A DNA stretch of 22,230 nucleotides from a virus (IMGVR_UViG_3300044641_002801:1-22230), one strand, 5' to 3'; counted from the stretch's first letter, positions 7,027 to 16,349 are shown. Translations and numbers: made by a program. The notes: a model not told the origin generated them from the letters alone.

Positions 7027-7384
7027 GAAGTGCAGAATACATGATGCAATACTGTGGCGTAGCAAAGGCGACAATGGCCGTGGTACTAGCGTATATGAAT
7101 TGCCTGTACAGATTAAATGCAGATGGGAAGGTCTTGAATCACAACAGTTTACTGCTGATAGCATAGAGCACAGGTGTAACTCACTTGTACTTGTTGACCG
7201 AGACATAAAAGTAGGCGATATACTAAAGCTAGGACTACTAACTGCAGAAGTTGGTGACACTACAGACCCTACTTCACTGGATGATGTAAACTTTGTGCGG
7301 AAAGTGGAAAAGACTCCTACACTCCGCAATGCAGATATGACTAACTTTGACAAGGTAGCATGTTACGCTTATCTAGGGCAGTAA
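7013..7384 (+). CDS. Head closure / stopper-like protein
   Basis: The frame is open from an ATG at 6980, but 7013 is the better start. GGAG (7002-7005) lies seven bases ahead of it, and it overlaps the upstream gene by only 14 bases. The resulting 123-residue protein begins MQLIKKCRIHDAILWRSKG. It contains a WEG turn and a central SLVLVDRDIKVGDILKLG strand-turn-strand, consistent with the small beta-barrel stopper proteins that close the head after packaging. It is placed between the connector and the HK97 gp10-like protein, the usual position for that role. The call rests on position, size and beta character, as I see no signature motif. Confidence 0.58.
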   Translation: MQLIKKCRIHDAILWRSKGDNGRGTSVYELPVQIKCRWEGLESQQFTADSIEHRCNSLVLVDRDIKVGDILKLGLLTAEVGDTTDPTSLDDVNFVRKVEKTPTLRNADMTNFDKVACYAYLGQ

Positions 7385-8077
7385 ATGGCACAACTTAGAC
7401 ATAGTATACTTAGTGGTGGGAAATACTCGCACGGTAGTTATGTTAAAGGACTACTGAATCCTGCTAATGGTGTAGTTCAGATACATGTCAATTCAATGGG
7501 GTGGGATAAAGTATATGCTAGGTTACGCAGTATACCCCCATCAGTACAAATATCTATTAGTGCAGCAATGCGGAAAAACGCAAAGAGTGTAGCAGAAACC
7601 GCAAGAGAAAACGCGCCGGAAGATACAGGCGACTTACGAGAAAGCATAAAGGAAGTACCGACAGCGAATCCGTTAATGTGGACGGTAGAAGCAAACACAC
7701 CGTATGCCTACTTTGTAGAAGATGACATACATACAAGTTACTTGAAGAATGGGCCTCCCCCACCCTCTGTATTTGGTGACAGTGAAGGGCAAGGGCCACC
7801 GCAAGGGGCGCATTACATGGAAAGGGCCATTGCTGACACGGAAACGGCCAGTAGTGACGCTTTGTGGGCGGCGGTAAATGTAGGTGTAGCTAAGGCTTTG
7901 ACAATGGCAACAAGGGGCGATGGCGCAAAGCTAGATTTTAAGACAGGACGGGCTAGAGGTGCATTTGACTTTTTAAAGTCTGCTTATAAGGCGGGTATGC
8001 AGGTTGGTTATGCAGAAGGGGGTGGAGCATGGAGTCATGTTACACCTTTAGACATGGCAATAAGAGGTTTTGAATGA
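7385..8077 (+). CDS. HK97 gp10-like neck / tail completion protein
   Basis: This 230-residue protein carries the recognisable N-terminal pattern of the HK97 gp10 family. A helix with AAMRKNAKSVAETARENA is followed by PEDTGDLRESI (residues about 79-89) and a YAYFVEDD strand. These proteins join the head and tail or complete the tail end. The second half is longer than in the minimal family (about 100-150 residues). It has a Gly and Pro-rich loop and an Ala-rich helix with SSDALWAAVNVGVAKAL, followed by Gly-rich sequence. The ATG follows the previous stop directly, with AGGG upstream. The end overlaps the next gene by four bases (ATGA). Confidence 0.78.
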   Translation: MAQLRHSILSGGKYSHGSYVKGLLNPANGVVQIHVNSMGWDKVYARLRSIPPSVQISISAAMRKNAKSVAETARENAPEDTGDLRESIKEVPTANPLMWTVEANTPYAYFVEDDIHTSYLKNGPPPPSVFGDSEGQGPPQGAHYMERAIADTETASSDALWAAVNVGVAKALTMATRGDGAKLDFKTGRARGAFDFLKSAYKAGMQVGYAEGGGAWSHVTPLDMAIRGFE

Positions 8078-8472
8078 AAAGTTGTGCGGAAGAAATCATG
8101 GATTACTGTGCTAGTAAAGGCATAGGCAAGGTAGGCGAAACCCTGTTTTATCCTCGTGCTTTAGACAAGGCTAAGGAAGCAGTTGTGTTTACTGACCCAG
8201 AAGGTGGTAAGTTTGAACGCAGACTAGACGCTATAGCCTATGAACATGACTTAGTAGACGTATTTGTACGTACTGATACCCCTAGTCGGGGATATGAGTT
8301 AGTTGACAGGATTCGTGTTGTTGTTGAGGCTATTAAAGGCTATATTAGTCCGGATAAGACTAAATATGAATCTGCATTACTTGTATCACCCCCTAAACTG
8401 ATTTATGGGAAAGCAGACATGTATATACACTGTTTCCTTATAAAAGTCATGAGACGCAGTGTGCGTACTTGA
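8074..8472 (+). CDS. Tail terminator-like protein
   Basis: The 132-residue protein starts in an ATGA overlap with the gp10-like gene. Its mix of a first helix (CAEEIMDYCASKG), two or three beta strands and a long helix (YELVDRIRVVVEAIKGY) matches the small alpha-beta fold of phage tail terminators, which cap the tail tube and join it to the neck. Its place between the gp10-like gene and the tail tube gene is the standard one. The stop codon TGA (8470-8472) lies within the -35 box of the next promoter. It could also be described as a minor capsid protein of the same fold. Confidence 0.68.
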   Translation: MKSCAEEIMDYCASKGIGKVGETLFYPRALDKAKEAVVFTDPEGGKFERRLDAIAYEHDLVDVFVRTDTPSRGYELVDRIRVVVEAIKGYISPDKTKYESALLVSPPKLIYGKADMYIHCFLIKVMRRSVRT

Positions 8473-8497
8473 CGTTATCACTGAATAATGGTATTCT
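8469..8497 (+). promoter_or_regulatory. Sigma70-type promoter before the tail tube gene
   Basis: TTGACG (8469-8474), a 17-base spacer and TATTCT (8492-8497). The TGA inside the -35 box is the stop codon of the upstream gene. The spacer shares the nine-base word ACTGAATAA with the portal promoter. Transcription should start near 8504, ahead of AAAGGAG at 8514-8520. Confidence 0.68.
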
Positions 8498-8525
8498 TAA
8501 ATAAACCCTAACTAAAGGAGTTATT

Positions 8526-8963
8526 ATGGCTGATATTGGAAAGAACGCATTTGAACCGTCCGGTACTACTATGACTATCGGGTCATGGACTGTTTACGGA
8601 ATTGAAGTTACCCCACCTGCTTGGGATGGTGGTGATGCTATTGATATTACTACGCTAGGTAATTCAGGCTACAAGACTAAGATGGCACAGACATTAAAGG
8701 ATATTGGCGAATGTTCCTTTAGTGCGCACTATGACCCATCTGTTTTTGCCTCTGCACCTATCAATACGAATGGTCAGGTTGTCATTACGATCCCTAACTG
8801 GGGTGCGTTGACGTTCTACGGATACCTTCGTAGTCTGACACCTTCCGCTCTTACAGTTGGCGAAGCTGCTAAGATGGACGGCGTTATTGTTGTTACCAAT
8901 ACCGTTATTTCTGGTGTTGGCTCCGCTCGCACGATTACTGAAACCGCCCCAACTTGGTCGTAA
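8526..8963 (+). CDS. Major tail tube protein
   Basis: Hexamers of this 145-residue protein stack to form the tail tube. It begins with ADIGKNAFEPSGTTMTIG and continues with strands typical of gpV-like tube proteins: WTVYGIEVTPPAWDGGDAID, then TTLGNSGYKTKMAQTLKDIG. The DITTL plus K-rich loop is a common tube-protein feature. The rest is almost all beta with an NWGALTFYGYLRSLTPS segment. It lacks the extra C-terminal Ig domain of lambda gpV. A strong ribosome binding site (AAAGGAG, five bases before the ATG) and a promoter of its own fit its high copy number. It precedes the tail chaperone frames and the tape measure. Confidence 0.85.
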   Translation: MADIGKNAFEPSGTTMTIGSWTVYGIEVTPPAWDGGDAIDITTLGNSGYKTKMAQTLKDIGECSFSAHYDPSVFASAPINTNGQVVITIPNWGALTFYGYLRSLTPSALTVGEAAKMDGVIVVTNTVISGVGSARTITETAPTWS

Positions 8964-8980
8964 GATAAGAGAAAGATTAT

Positions 8981-9361
8981 ATGATTATTTCTGATGTATC
9001 AGCACTAAACAAGTACCTAAGCAAGCCTAAAGCCGTGAAGCTGGATGAGGACACCACTGTCCTTGTTAAGCAGTTACGAAACGCGGAGCTTGTTGCATTG
9101 CAGGAAAAGTGCAAGTCACTAGAAACTTCGGAAGATGGAGCACAGAATACCCAACCGATTGCCGAGTTACTGGCTTCACTACTTGTAGATGAGAAGGGTG
9201 CGCTACTGTACACTACGCCTGAACAGATTGCTGACCTTGCTAGTAATGTAACATTAGATTTCATTCGTGTATTCTTCCTGCGTGTATGGGAAGCGTATGG
9301 GTTTGGTGAGAAGGAGTTGGCTTCTGCGGAGGCGCAATTTCCACTCAAACCCAATCCTTAA
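8981..9361 (+). CDS. Tail assembly chaperone, G-like frame
   Basis: The 126-residue protein matches the first of the two tail chaperone frames of long-tailed phages. It is acidic and helical, with SKPKAVKLDEDTTVLVKQLR at the start and a long DFIRVFFLRVWEAYGFGEKE helix later on. Chaperones of this type coat the tape measure protein while the tail tube assembles and are absent from the virion. The upstream ribosome binding site is weak (AGAGAAAG). The stop TAA (9359-9361) lies inside an overlap with a second frame beginning at least at 9267, whose protein continues the chaperone. This implies a ribosomal frameshift near the end of the gene. The predicted fusion is the GT-like form. Confidence 0.8.
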   Translation: MIISDVSALNKYLSKPKAVKLDEDTTVLVKQLRNAELVALQEKCKSLETSEDGAQNTQPIAELLASLLVDEKGALLYTTPEQIADLASNVTLDFIRVFFLRVWEAYGFGEKELASAEAQFPLKPNP

Positions 9362-9677
9362 GTTTAAGTTTAGGTTAGCTATGGCATTGGGGCGTACAGT
9401 GGAAGAACTGGATGCCTCAATGACCACAGATGAGTTTTACCAATGGATAGCGTACTCCTCGCTAGAACCTTGGGGTGAAGATCGTGCAGATTGGCGGTCA
9501 GCACATACTAACGCTTTACTGAGTAGTCTGTTAGGGTCGGGCAAGAAGCAAATCAAAATCACTGACTACCTGTTAAAGTTTGAGAAACCTAAAGTTAGAC
9601 CTGATGCAGGACTATCAGTTAATGAGCGGAATAAGTTAGCATTACAGCGTATGTTTCCTACGAGTAAGAAAGGATAA
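9339..9677 (+). CDS. Tail assembly chaperone, T-like extension (frameshift product)
   Basis: This frame is the second half of the tail chaperone pair. The sequence after the G-like stop reads FRLAMALGRTVEELDASM followed by DEFYQWIAYSSLEPWGEDRA, a clear T-type pattern. The T part binds the tape measure or tail tube subunits. Its codons start at positions divisible by three, and those of the G frame one base earlier, so the shift needed is +1 (or -2), not the -1 of lambda. The start given is the likely earliest entry point (TTC at 9339). No good start codon with a strong ribosome binding site precedes it, although an ATG at 9381 has a weak AGG ahead. The end at 9677 is two bases before the tape measure start. 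Confidence 0.75.
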   Translation, partial: FHSNPILKFKFRLAMALGRTVEELDASMTTDEFYQWIAYSSLEPWGEDRADWRSAHTNALLSSLLGSGKKQIKITDYLLKFEKPKVRPDAGLSVNERNKLALQRMFPTSKKG

Positions 9678-9679
9678 GC

Positions 9680-12430
9680 ATGACAAGTTATCTTGGTGTT
9701 ATTCGTACGGTGATGCTGGCTGATACGTCGCAATTCAACCTTGCTATTCGTAACGCATCTAATGAGATGCGCACGAGTGCTATGCGTATGCGCACGTCTG
9801 CACAGTCTCTCGTTGGTATCGGTGCAGCACTCAATCTAGGTATCACAATACCCGCTTTACTCGCTGTCAGGGCGGTAGCTAAAGCGGGTATTGAATTTGA
9901 TACTAACATGATGAAGATCAAAAATGTTACTGATATGACATCAGCATCATTTTCTGACTTCAAAAAAGCGCAACGTGATCTATCCTTTTCTATTGGTGTA
10001 TCCCAAATCGAGTTATCAAAAATTGGGTATCTTGCTGGTCAAGCACAGTTAAAGTCTACTGCACAGCTTATCAATTTCCAAAAAGCTGTGTCCATGTCAC
10101 AGATTGTATATCCTAGTGACGCTAAACCAGAAGATGTAGCCTCCGGTTTTATCAGTGTGATTAACTCTTTTGGGGTTAAAGAAAAAGACTATGAACGTAC
10201 AATGGCTGAGATGATTCAGACCATTAACTTAGGTACGATCTCATGGCAGGAATATTCCAGTACGATTCAACAGGTGGTAGCACTATCATCTAGCTTCAAG
10301 TCTCCTACCGCACTTAAAAACCTTAATATAGCGGCGGCTATAGCTACACAAGGTGGTGTACGTGGCCCACAGGTTATGACCGCCTTACGTAATGTTTACA
10401 CCCGTATTTATAAAGAGAGTGGACGGGAAGGATCAGGCTTAAACTATGTCGCGCAAACAAAAGGGTTTAAAAACGCAGCGGATATGTTTAAGGCCCACGA
10501 TTACGATTTATTGTCTTACCTTAAAGACGCTACAGGGCAAGGATTGTTTGCTACACCAGAGTTCCTGCAAGCCATAAAGTTAGGGTCACGTGAAATTACT
10601 ACGGGTGCTAAACTTGCTAATGCTGATCCTGCTGTAGTTGAAAGAACCAAGAGACAATATGATAGGGCATTATCTGACTTCTTAGAAAAGTATGAAGAGG
10701 CGGTAAACTCTCCTATCAATATAATGAAACGGTTTGGCAGTGCATATAGTAATCTGAAACTAGAGTTTTGGTCTACTATGGGGCCGACCATACTAAAGAT
10801 AACTTTAAGCCTAACTGAGTTTTTGAAGACCTTATCTAGATTGCCAGAATCAGCTAAAAAGTTACTAATATTGGGTGTTGCCTTAGCGTCTTTTGGCTCT
10901 ATGCTTGTGCTATTTGCAGGTATGTTAAAATCTGCAGTAATGACATTAGGCATTCGTAAAAAAATACAAGAAGCTGCCTTAGCAGGAGAAGGTACGGTTG
11001 AGGCGGTAAGTGCATCCCGCGCAACTAGAGCGGCATTACAAGAGCAGATACTTAGGGCTAGATTAGCAAGAGCAAATGCGCTTACTGAAGCGGTGTTGGC
11101 GCGTAATGCTGCAACCGCTGCAAAGAATACGGCAAGTGCAGCTAAGAACATGGGGAAAGCTGCTGCCACTGCAAAAACTGCTGCTGCAGCAATGACAGTA
11201 GCCGAGCTGATAAAAGCAGCAAAAGCCGCTGTTGGTAAAACAAGTCCATTACGGAGAGGCACAGCCTTCGATCATTCTGCTTTAGTATTACGTAATCCTA
11301 ATATGAGGGGGACACGGTCTACTAAGTATTTCCGCAACATGCTTGGAAGGTTTTTACCTATGCCCATAGGCGGGAGAGGCGTTACGCAATTCCCTCCTGC
11401 TGTGCGTAATAGTTATACCGGTTTCTATCCTGCTGCTGCACGCGCCTCCAGTGGCCTAATGAATATTCCTACCCCTAGTCCATCAAGACACCGTAACCCC
11501 TCCTTTGCCCCTTACGTTGGTTCAACAGCAATGTTCTCAGGTACTATTCCGCGTTTCTTTGAACGGTTAGGTGCAGCACTAATAACCTTTACTGCAAACA
11601 TAGGTAAATGGACTGTAATTGCATTACGTTTTGCTGGAATTGCTGCATTAATCTATACTGTATTTAAAGGCTTATGGGACGCATTAGCTGTAACTTTATT
11701 CCCTGCATTAGAGAGTTTTGGTGTTAAGATTGAAGAAGTTGCAGATGTAGTTGGGTATCTGACCAAGGCTATAGACCTACTAGCTAAGGCATTTGCGGTA
11801 CTATTCGTTACGCTTACACATGTAATTGAGGGAATATTCGGATTAACATTCAGATTAGTTGAGTCCTTCTCATGGTTATTTAACACTTTAGCGCAAGTAT
11901 CAAGAGGCCAGTTAGGAGCACAGGCAAATCCACTTGAAGCAGAAAAACGAGCTAAGTGGACTAAACAGGGTATCTCAAAAGAAAAGCAAGATGAACTTCT
12001 AGCTAAAGAAAAACGATTACACCCTGAACTTAATCCTTGGGATCAAATAAAGGCTATATGGAAGAAAGGCATTAATCCTACAACTGAACAGGAGAAATTA
12101 GAGGACTTATTAAACAGGTTCAGTAAGGACACACCGCCGCAACTAAAGAACATGTATGATGCGATTGATGCAAAGGCTAAGGAGGATACTATTGCTGTAA
12201 ACAATGAATTAGCTACTGCACCGTCCTCTAAATTCGCGGACTTTGCTGAATATGGCACACAAGCAGGATTCAATGCCATACAAGAAGGGCGTACAGGAGC
12301 GGCAGAGGAAATTATGAAACTACGGGAACAGGCCGCGCAACAGCATATAGAGCAGATTACTGCCATTGCGGAGAATGCGAAAACGGTAGTAGCAAAGTTA
12401 AACACCACAAACGATATACTTGATAAGTAA
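9680..12430 (+). CDS. Tail tape measure protein (TP901-type)
   Basis: The 916-residue protein sets the tail length and is carried within the tube until DNA ejection. At about 0.15 nm per residue it predicts a tail near 137 nm. The N-terminus has the TP901 core: a GVIRTVMLADTSQFNLAI strand-helix, then FDTNMMKIKNVTDMTSASF, then a helical region with NIAAAIATQGGVRGPQVMTAL at about 213-233. Membrane-like segments lie near residues 392-425, 643-680 and 700-735, as usual in tape measures. Between the first two is an Ala-rich helix (about 430-520), then a Pro, Arg and Gly-rich stretch. No peptidase or lysozyme domain is visible at the C-terminus. AAAGGA lies five bases before the ATG. Confidence 0.92.
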   Translation: MTSYLGVIRTVMLADTSQFNLAIRNASNEMRTSAMRMRTSAQSLVGIGAALNLGITIPALLAVRAVAKAGIEFDTNMMKIKNVTDMTSASFSDFKKAQRDLSFSIGVSQIELSKIGYLAGQAQLKSTAQLINFQKAVSMSQIVYPSDAKPEDVASGFISVINSFGVKEKDYERTMAEMIQTINLGTISWQEYSSTIQQVVALSSSFKSPTALKNLNIAAAIATQGGVRGPQVMTALRNVYTRIYKESGREGSGLNYVAQTKGFKNAADMFKAHDYDLLSYLKDATGQGLFATPEFLQAIKLGSREITTGAKLANADPAVVERTKRQYDRALSDFLEKYEEAVNSPINIMKRFGSAYSNLKLEFWSTMGPTILKITLSLTEFLKTLSRLPESAKKLLILGVALASFGSMLVLFAGMLKSAVMTLGIRKKIQEAALAGEGTVEAVSASRATRAALQEQILRARLARANALTEAVLARNAATAAKNTASAAKNMGKAAATAKTAAAAMTVAELIKAAKAAVGKTSPLRRGTAFDHSALVLRNPNMRGTRSTKYFRNMLGRFLPMPIGGRGVTQFPPAVRNSYTGFYPAAARASSGLMNIPTPSPSRHRNPSFAPYVGSTAMFSGTIPRFFERLGAALITFTANIGKWTVIALRFAGIAALIYTVFKGLWDALAVTLFPALESFGVKIEEVADVVGYLTKAIDLLAKAFAVLFVTLTHVIEGIFGLTFRLVESFSWLFNTLAQVSRGQLGAQANPLEAEKRAKWTKQGISKEKQDELLAKEKRLHPELNPWDQIKAIWKKGINPTTEQEKLEDLLNRFSKDTPPQLKNMYDAIDAKAKEDTIAVNNELATAPSSKFADFAEYGTQAGFNAIQEGRTGAAEEIMKLREQAAQQHIEQITAIAENAKTVVAKLNTTNDILDK

Positions 12431-12441
12431 AAGAGGTATGT

Positions 12442-13605
12442 ATGGCGTCAGATGTTGAAGTGATGGAAGTAACTAGTAAGGGTGATTCTTTTGGATTCAG
12501 TTTATCTGAACCAAAGGTACTGACTGCGGATACTGCACATGAAGCGACTAGATACTTTATAATTAATACGAAGGGTGGGGTACGTGCGCCGAATGATGTT
12601 TATTTACTGTTACCTAAAAAGGGTGACGTACACCCTGAAATAGCTGATTGTTACGTCAGTGACGTGACATGTAAGGTTACAGACGATGTACATATATATC
12701 AGGCGACAGTAAACTATAAATGGGTGAATCCTGCCCCAACCGATCCTAATTACCCTTGGTTACAACCAGCAGCCATTTCATTCAGTACAGACACGTCCAT
12801 TACCCGCGCTATGGATATGTCTTACTTACAATTTGGTGTTCCACCTGCCTCGCCCGGTGCTGCGGGTTCACCCGGTACTTTAATAGAAGATTGTACCCCG
12901 GCTAAACTGATAAATATGACTGTATTTGCTGGTGATGGTATAAACGCAACTATCCCCATTGTGAATGAGCCATTGCGTGAGCAACCAATGAATCTCCCGG
13001 AGGAACCTGTAACCTCAATAGCAATTACTATATCCTGCGCCATAGAGGGAGGTGGGGGGTTAAATAAGACTGCACACCATGATATATCACAAGCAGGGTT
13101 ACTCACCTTACTAGCCTGTTCTCAAACTGTATATGGGGATGTTGTTGCAGTTGGTAGACTTCCTATGGCTATACAAGGGTATACAATAAATCAATTTTGC
13201 GGGTATATTACTGATATTAAATGTGAGGCCATGTGGTACAAAAGTGAGATCATGGATGATACATTTGCGTACTACAAAGTAGATATTACTCTCTTAGATA
13301 ATCCTGAAACATGGATTAGAAAACTTATTAATCTTAGTTATAACTGTATAGTAGACGGCAAAGTAACCGCTATGACAGTTACTGACGGTAAGAATACGAT
13401 ACGGTCAAAGATAAGTAAACCAATGCGGATAAATCCAACAGGTGGGGCAGCACTTGATTTGGATATGGCTACTGGGATACTATATAACACCACATCAGGA
13501 CAAACTCCCGGCCCAACGTACACTTTACTGCACTTAACGAAACGGTTAAGTGACTGGGCAGCATTAAAAGCGTTCCTTATTACACGTAACGTAGATGTAA
13601 TCTAG
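12442..13605 (+). CDS. Unassigned structural protein, tail tip position
   Basis: I do not recognise this 387-residue protein. It follows the tape measure directly, where a distal tail or baseplate protein normally lies. It is mainly beta, with paired segments such as PNDVYLLLPKKGD and CKVTDDVHIYQATVNYKW. A Gly and Pro-rich loop (about residues 133-148, PPASPGAAGSPG) precedes a second domain with MNLPEEPVTSIAITISCAIE. The C-terminal part has TYTLLHLTKRLSDWAAL, probably a helix near the end. The start at 12442 has AGAGG about six bases upstream, and a nearby ATG at 12438 is out of frame. A distal tail protein is the most likely role, but only from position. Confidence 0.6.
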   Translation: MASDVEVMEVTSKGDSFGFSLSEPKVLTADTAHEATRYFIINTKGGVRAPNDVYLLLPKKGDVHPEIADCYVSDVTCKVTDDVHIYQATVNYKWVNPAPTDPNYPWLQPAAISFSTDTSITRAMDMSYLQFGVPPASPGAAGSPGTLIEDCTPAKLINMTVFAGDGINATIPIVNEPLREQPMNLPEEPVTSIAITISCAIEGGGGLNKTAHHDISQAGLLTLLACSQTVYGDVVAVGRLPMAIQGYTINQFCGYITDIKCEAMWYKSEIMDDTFAYYKVDITLLDNPETWIRKLINLSYNCIVDGKVTAMTVTDGKNTIRSKISKPMRINPTGGAALDLDMATGILYNTTSGQTPGPTYTLLHLTKRLSDWAALKAFLITRNVDVI

Positions 13606-13613
13606 GTTAAGGT

Positions 13614-14408
13614 ATGGTACTTACCCGATCACGATATAATGCGATGCAAGCCGACATTCAGGCTGCGAGTGTACAACGTGTCCCTACTAATACAGAGACA
13701 CAAAGTACAGAGACTAACTATGTCTATATCGCCAAGGTAACGCTATCTACTTCAAGCTCTGCAACGTCATACGACCAGATATATGTATACCAAGCTGATA
13801 TTCTATGGACACAGTTTGGTAAAACGAATTTAAATGTATGGACTACCAATAGTACGATTAAGGCAGGACAAACGGATTTACTGCTATCTAACTATGATTT
13901 AGCTGTACATGGTTCAAATGTGGTATATGTACCTTGTGTGCAACGCGGTATCTACTTTGAGAACATAACAACCGCCCCTGCATCATTACTTTGGAATCCG
14001 GTAATCACCCAGTATGTAGCACCTGTAACTGCAGACCCAAATGCAATACCACCAGTTGTCGGTGTAACTGAAGTACAACCTAGTGTTACTTTTACTAACT
14101 GTATATATCTTAGGTCACCTGTATACAAACTGCTTACTGATCCTGTGTTTTCACTGACATCTATTACTGCATCAGGTACATATTACTGTGGTGTAAAAAT
14201 CAGTGTTATAGACGGTTCTATAGGTAGTACGTTACTGCTAAGTACAACCTTAAGTAACGTAGTATACACTACTTTAGATGCAGCAAATGCAGACGCAGAC
14301 TATATGCGGTTGCTGATATGCAAGTTAAAGTACGATTCAGGTAAAAAGAAGTGGACACTAGTACTTAAATATGTAAATTCCGTACCGGAACTAGGTTTGT
14401 ATGCTTAG
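13614..14408 (+). CDS. Unassigned tail-region protein
   Basis: I do not recognise this 264-residue protein. It is rich in Thr, Ser, Val and Tyr and almost entirely beta in character, with patterns such as DQIYVYQADILWTQFGKTN and GTYYCGVKISVIDGSIG. Those fit a virion surface or baseplate protein better than an enzyme. The start at 13614 lies eight bases after the upstream stop. AAGG is only one base before the ATG, too close to work well, but AGG at 13604 lies seven bases ahead. A later in-frame ATG at 13644 would remove ten residues. It belongs to the same transcription unit as its neighbours. A baseplate-side structural role is inferred from context only. Confidence 0.58.
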   Translation: MVLTRSRYNAMQADIQAASVQRVPTNTETQSTETNYVYIAKVTLSTSSSATSYDQIYVYQADILWTQFGKTNLNVWTTNSTIKAGQTDLLLSNYDLAVHGSNVVYVPCVQRGIYFENITTAPASLLWNPVITQYVAPVTADPNAIPPVVGVTEVQPSVTFTNCIYLRSPVYKLLTDPVFSLTSITASGTYYCGVKISVIDGSIGSTLLLSTTLSNVVYTTLDAANADADYMRLLICKLKYDSGKKKWTLVLKYVNSVPELGLYA

Positions 14409-14420
14409 TAAGAGGATATT

Positions 14421-16349
14421 ATGACTGTTCGACAATATGCAATGGGAGTGGTAGTTTCAGCCGGGGTAACGATCACAGGTGTCCTGTGGTATCAGAACCG
14501 TATGCCTTACATAGCTGGTGAGGATATTACTGCTTGTGTTGCTGCTGCAGTTGAGCGTAAATGGGTCACGGACTGGATTACACCGTCTTACACTACAACA
14601 GTATTTAGGAAAGCATCTGATCTAGTACTAGCCGCAGACTTAATGCGAAAAGCTATTACTAATGCCAATGTGATATACCTAGACCCTAGAACATGGGATG
14701 AGGTAAGTGGTCTTGACATGGCTGTTAGTCATACATGGAGTGGATTACCCTATAGTATTGGTAATCAAGAGTATTTTCGTTCTATTACATTAGCAACACC
14801 TCTATCTACTTTTATGAACGGTATTGCATTAGCAGATAAAGTAACACCTTATTCTATTACCACAAATATAGTTGAGGTATTACACCAAAATCTTGTAATC
14901 GTATCACAAACCCCTACCACGTACCCAGATTGGCCGTCCACAGGACGCACGAATGGGACGATATTTACATATCAAATAAATCCGGTATGGGGTATGGGTG
15001 AGTATACTGATGGAAATGCGAACTGGCAACCTATATGGTATAACGAATGGGTAAGCGATCTGTGGTCTACGTATAGTATTTCTGGTGAAAATGTGTGGGT
15101 CAATTATAGTGGAAGTGTGACTGGGGATTATTCCTCAGGGTATTATTATGATGAGGGTATTGTCACTATCGGATACCATAATAGCTATTCACCGTCTACA
15201 TACACCACAAACTATGTAGTAATAAATGCTAGTACAAATCTGCCACTATATGCCCACGGGAAACCGGGTGATAAAATGCCTGATGTTGAAAAGATTAAAC
15301 CATTAATCGGCAACACTAACAGTTGGTGGGCCTACAAAGGCTTCAATGAACCATACGCTATGAATCAGGTAGAGACAAATGGCAGACCACTTTACTTCAT
15401 AACTACAAATGGGCTTAATCAACTGCGTAAACTCGCTACTAATATGGTACGAACGGTAGATTTTGACTTTCCCTGCTCAAATAATGCAGTTACTTGGAGT
15501 ACTGCTGCTTCCCCTATTGTTCAATGGTACAGCAATACTTCAAATGATTTAGATACGGTATGGTCTAGTGCGGTTACTGCTATGCAAAGTGGGGTAGCGG
15601 TTACAAATTATACGGAAGTTAAAACCACATTACTGGGGCATATAACTGATTATGACGCAAGTACCTTTCTACTCACTGGCTACATGTATGGTACAAATTA
15701 CAACCATTTTGCGTATGTAGGTATTAGCAATAGGCGGTTTGAATACACGATGCCCACAATACCTGTTTTAGCATACACCAATGGGTATATTAAACGTATG
15801 CGCGTCTACGTTCAGTACGAGGTCACTGGGCCGCAATATATGACTTCCCTATACAATCTGCGTTACTATTTGCGGTACGTGCACAATACGCCACCGCTAT
15901 ACACACCAACAGAGGGGTTTGCTACCAAGACTGATGAGAATGTTGCTGACAGATTAGGATGGGATTATACATTCGGAACTGGTACTCCTTCGCTTGATGT
16001 CCCCACAAACATAACTGACGATATTTCTTTTGATGTTTCGGCTTTGGCTACTAATCGTGTATGGGTGTTAGTAGCAGATGTAAACAATCCAACAACACCC
16101 CCTTCTTTCTCATTAGGCCCAAGTGACTTAGTGTCAGCCGCATACACCTATCCTGAACCAAATTATGGGTATAACTGGGACTTTGCAGTACAGTATAGAG
16201 CAAAGCGATACTACACATATATAGTCCATTCCGCACTTGTAATAGACTGGGACTTTAAAATCTTTGGCGATACAGAATATGTACCAGAGGCATATAAACC
16301 AGCATGGACTACAAATAATATCCCTCCGTGGAGCACAAACAGCCCTTGA
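14421..16349 (+). CDS. Large unassigned tail protein with N-terminal hydrophobic segment
   Basis: This 642-residue protein is not one I recognise. Residues about 8-24 (MGVVVSAGVTITGVLWY) are a hydrophobic stretch after a short basic start, resembling a membrane anchor or signal sequence, unusual for a baseplate protein. The body is very rich in Tyr, Trp, Thr and Asn, with repeated TN, GYY and WYN groupings, typical of secreted beta-structured adhesive proteins. A late segment with DDISFDVSALATNRVWVLVAD resembles a jelly-roll or carbohydrate-binding domain. It takes the place and approximate size of a tail hub or host-recognition protein, but no hub motif is visible. AAGAGG precedes the ATG. 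The TGA stop (16347-16349) is inside the next promoter. Confidence 0.6.
   Translation: MTVRQYAMGVVVSAGVTITGVLWYQNRMPYIAGEDITACVAAAVERKWVTDWITPSYTTTVFRKASDLVLAADLMRKAITNANVIYLDPRTWDEVSGLDMAVSHTWSGLPYSIGNQEYFRSITLATPLSTFMNGIALADKVTPYSITTNIVEVLHQNLVIVSQTPTTYPDWPSTGRTNGTIFTYQINPVWGMGEYTDGNANWQPIWYNEWVSDLWSTYSISGENVWVNYSGSVTGDYSSGYYYDEGIVTIGYHNSYSPSTYTTNYVVINASTNLPLYAHGKPGDKMPDVEKIKPLIGNTNSWWAYKGFNEPYAMNQVETNGRPLYFITTNGLNQLRKLATNMVRTVDFDFPCSNNAVTWSTAASPIVQWYSNTSNDLDTVWSSAVTAMQSGVAVTNYTEVKTTLLGHITDYDASTFLLTGYMYGTNYNHFAYVGISNRRFEYTMPTIPVLAYTNGYIKRMRVYVQYEVTGPQYMTSLYNLRYYLRYVHNTPPLYTPTEGFATKTDENVADRLGWDYTFGTGTPSLDVPTNITDDISFDVSALATNRVWVLVADVNNPTTPPSFSLGPSDLVSAAYTYPEPNYGYNWDFAVQYRAKRYYTYIVHSALVIDWDFKIFGDTEYVPEAYKPAWTTNNIPPWSTNSP

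Noticed and set aside
7341-7376. TTGACA inside the head closure gene as a promoter
   Set aside because: At 17 bases the -10 would read TATCTA, a poor match, and it is inside a gene in a tightly coupled group.
10516-11262. Reverse-strand ORF of 248 codons
   Set aside because: It is the shadow of the Ala-rich region of the tape measure gene. Its composition (Ala, Phe, Ser, Val) is that of a complement of Ala and Lys codons, and it has no ribosome binding site or context.
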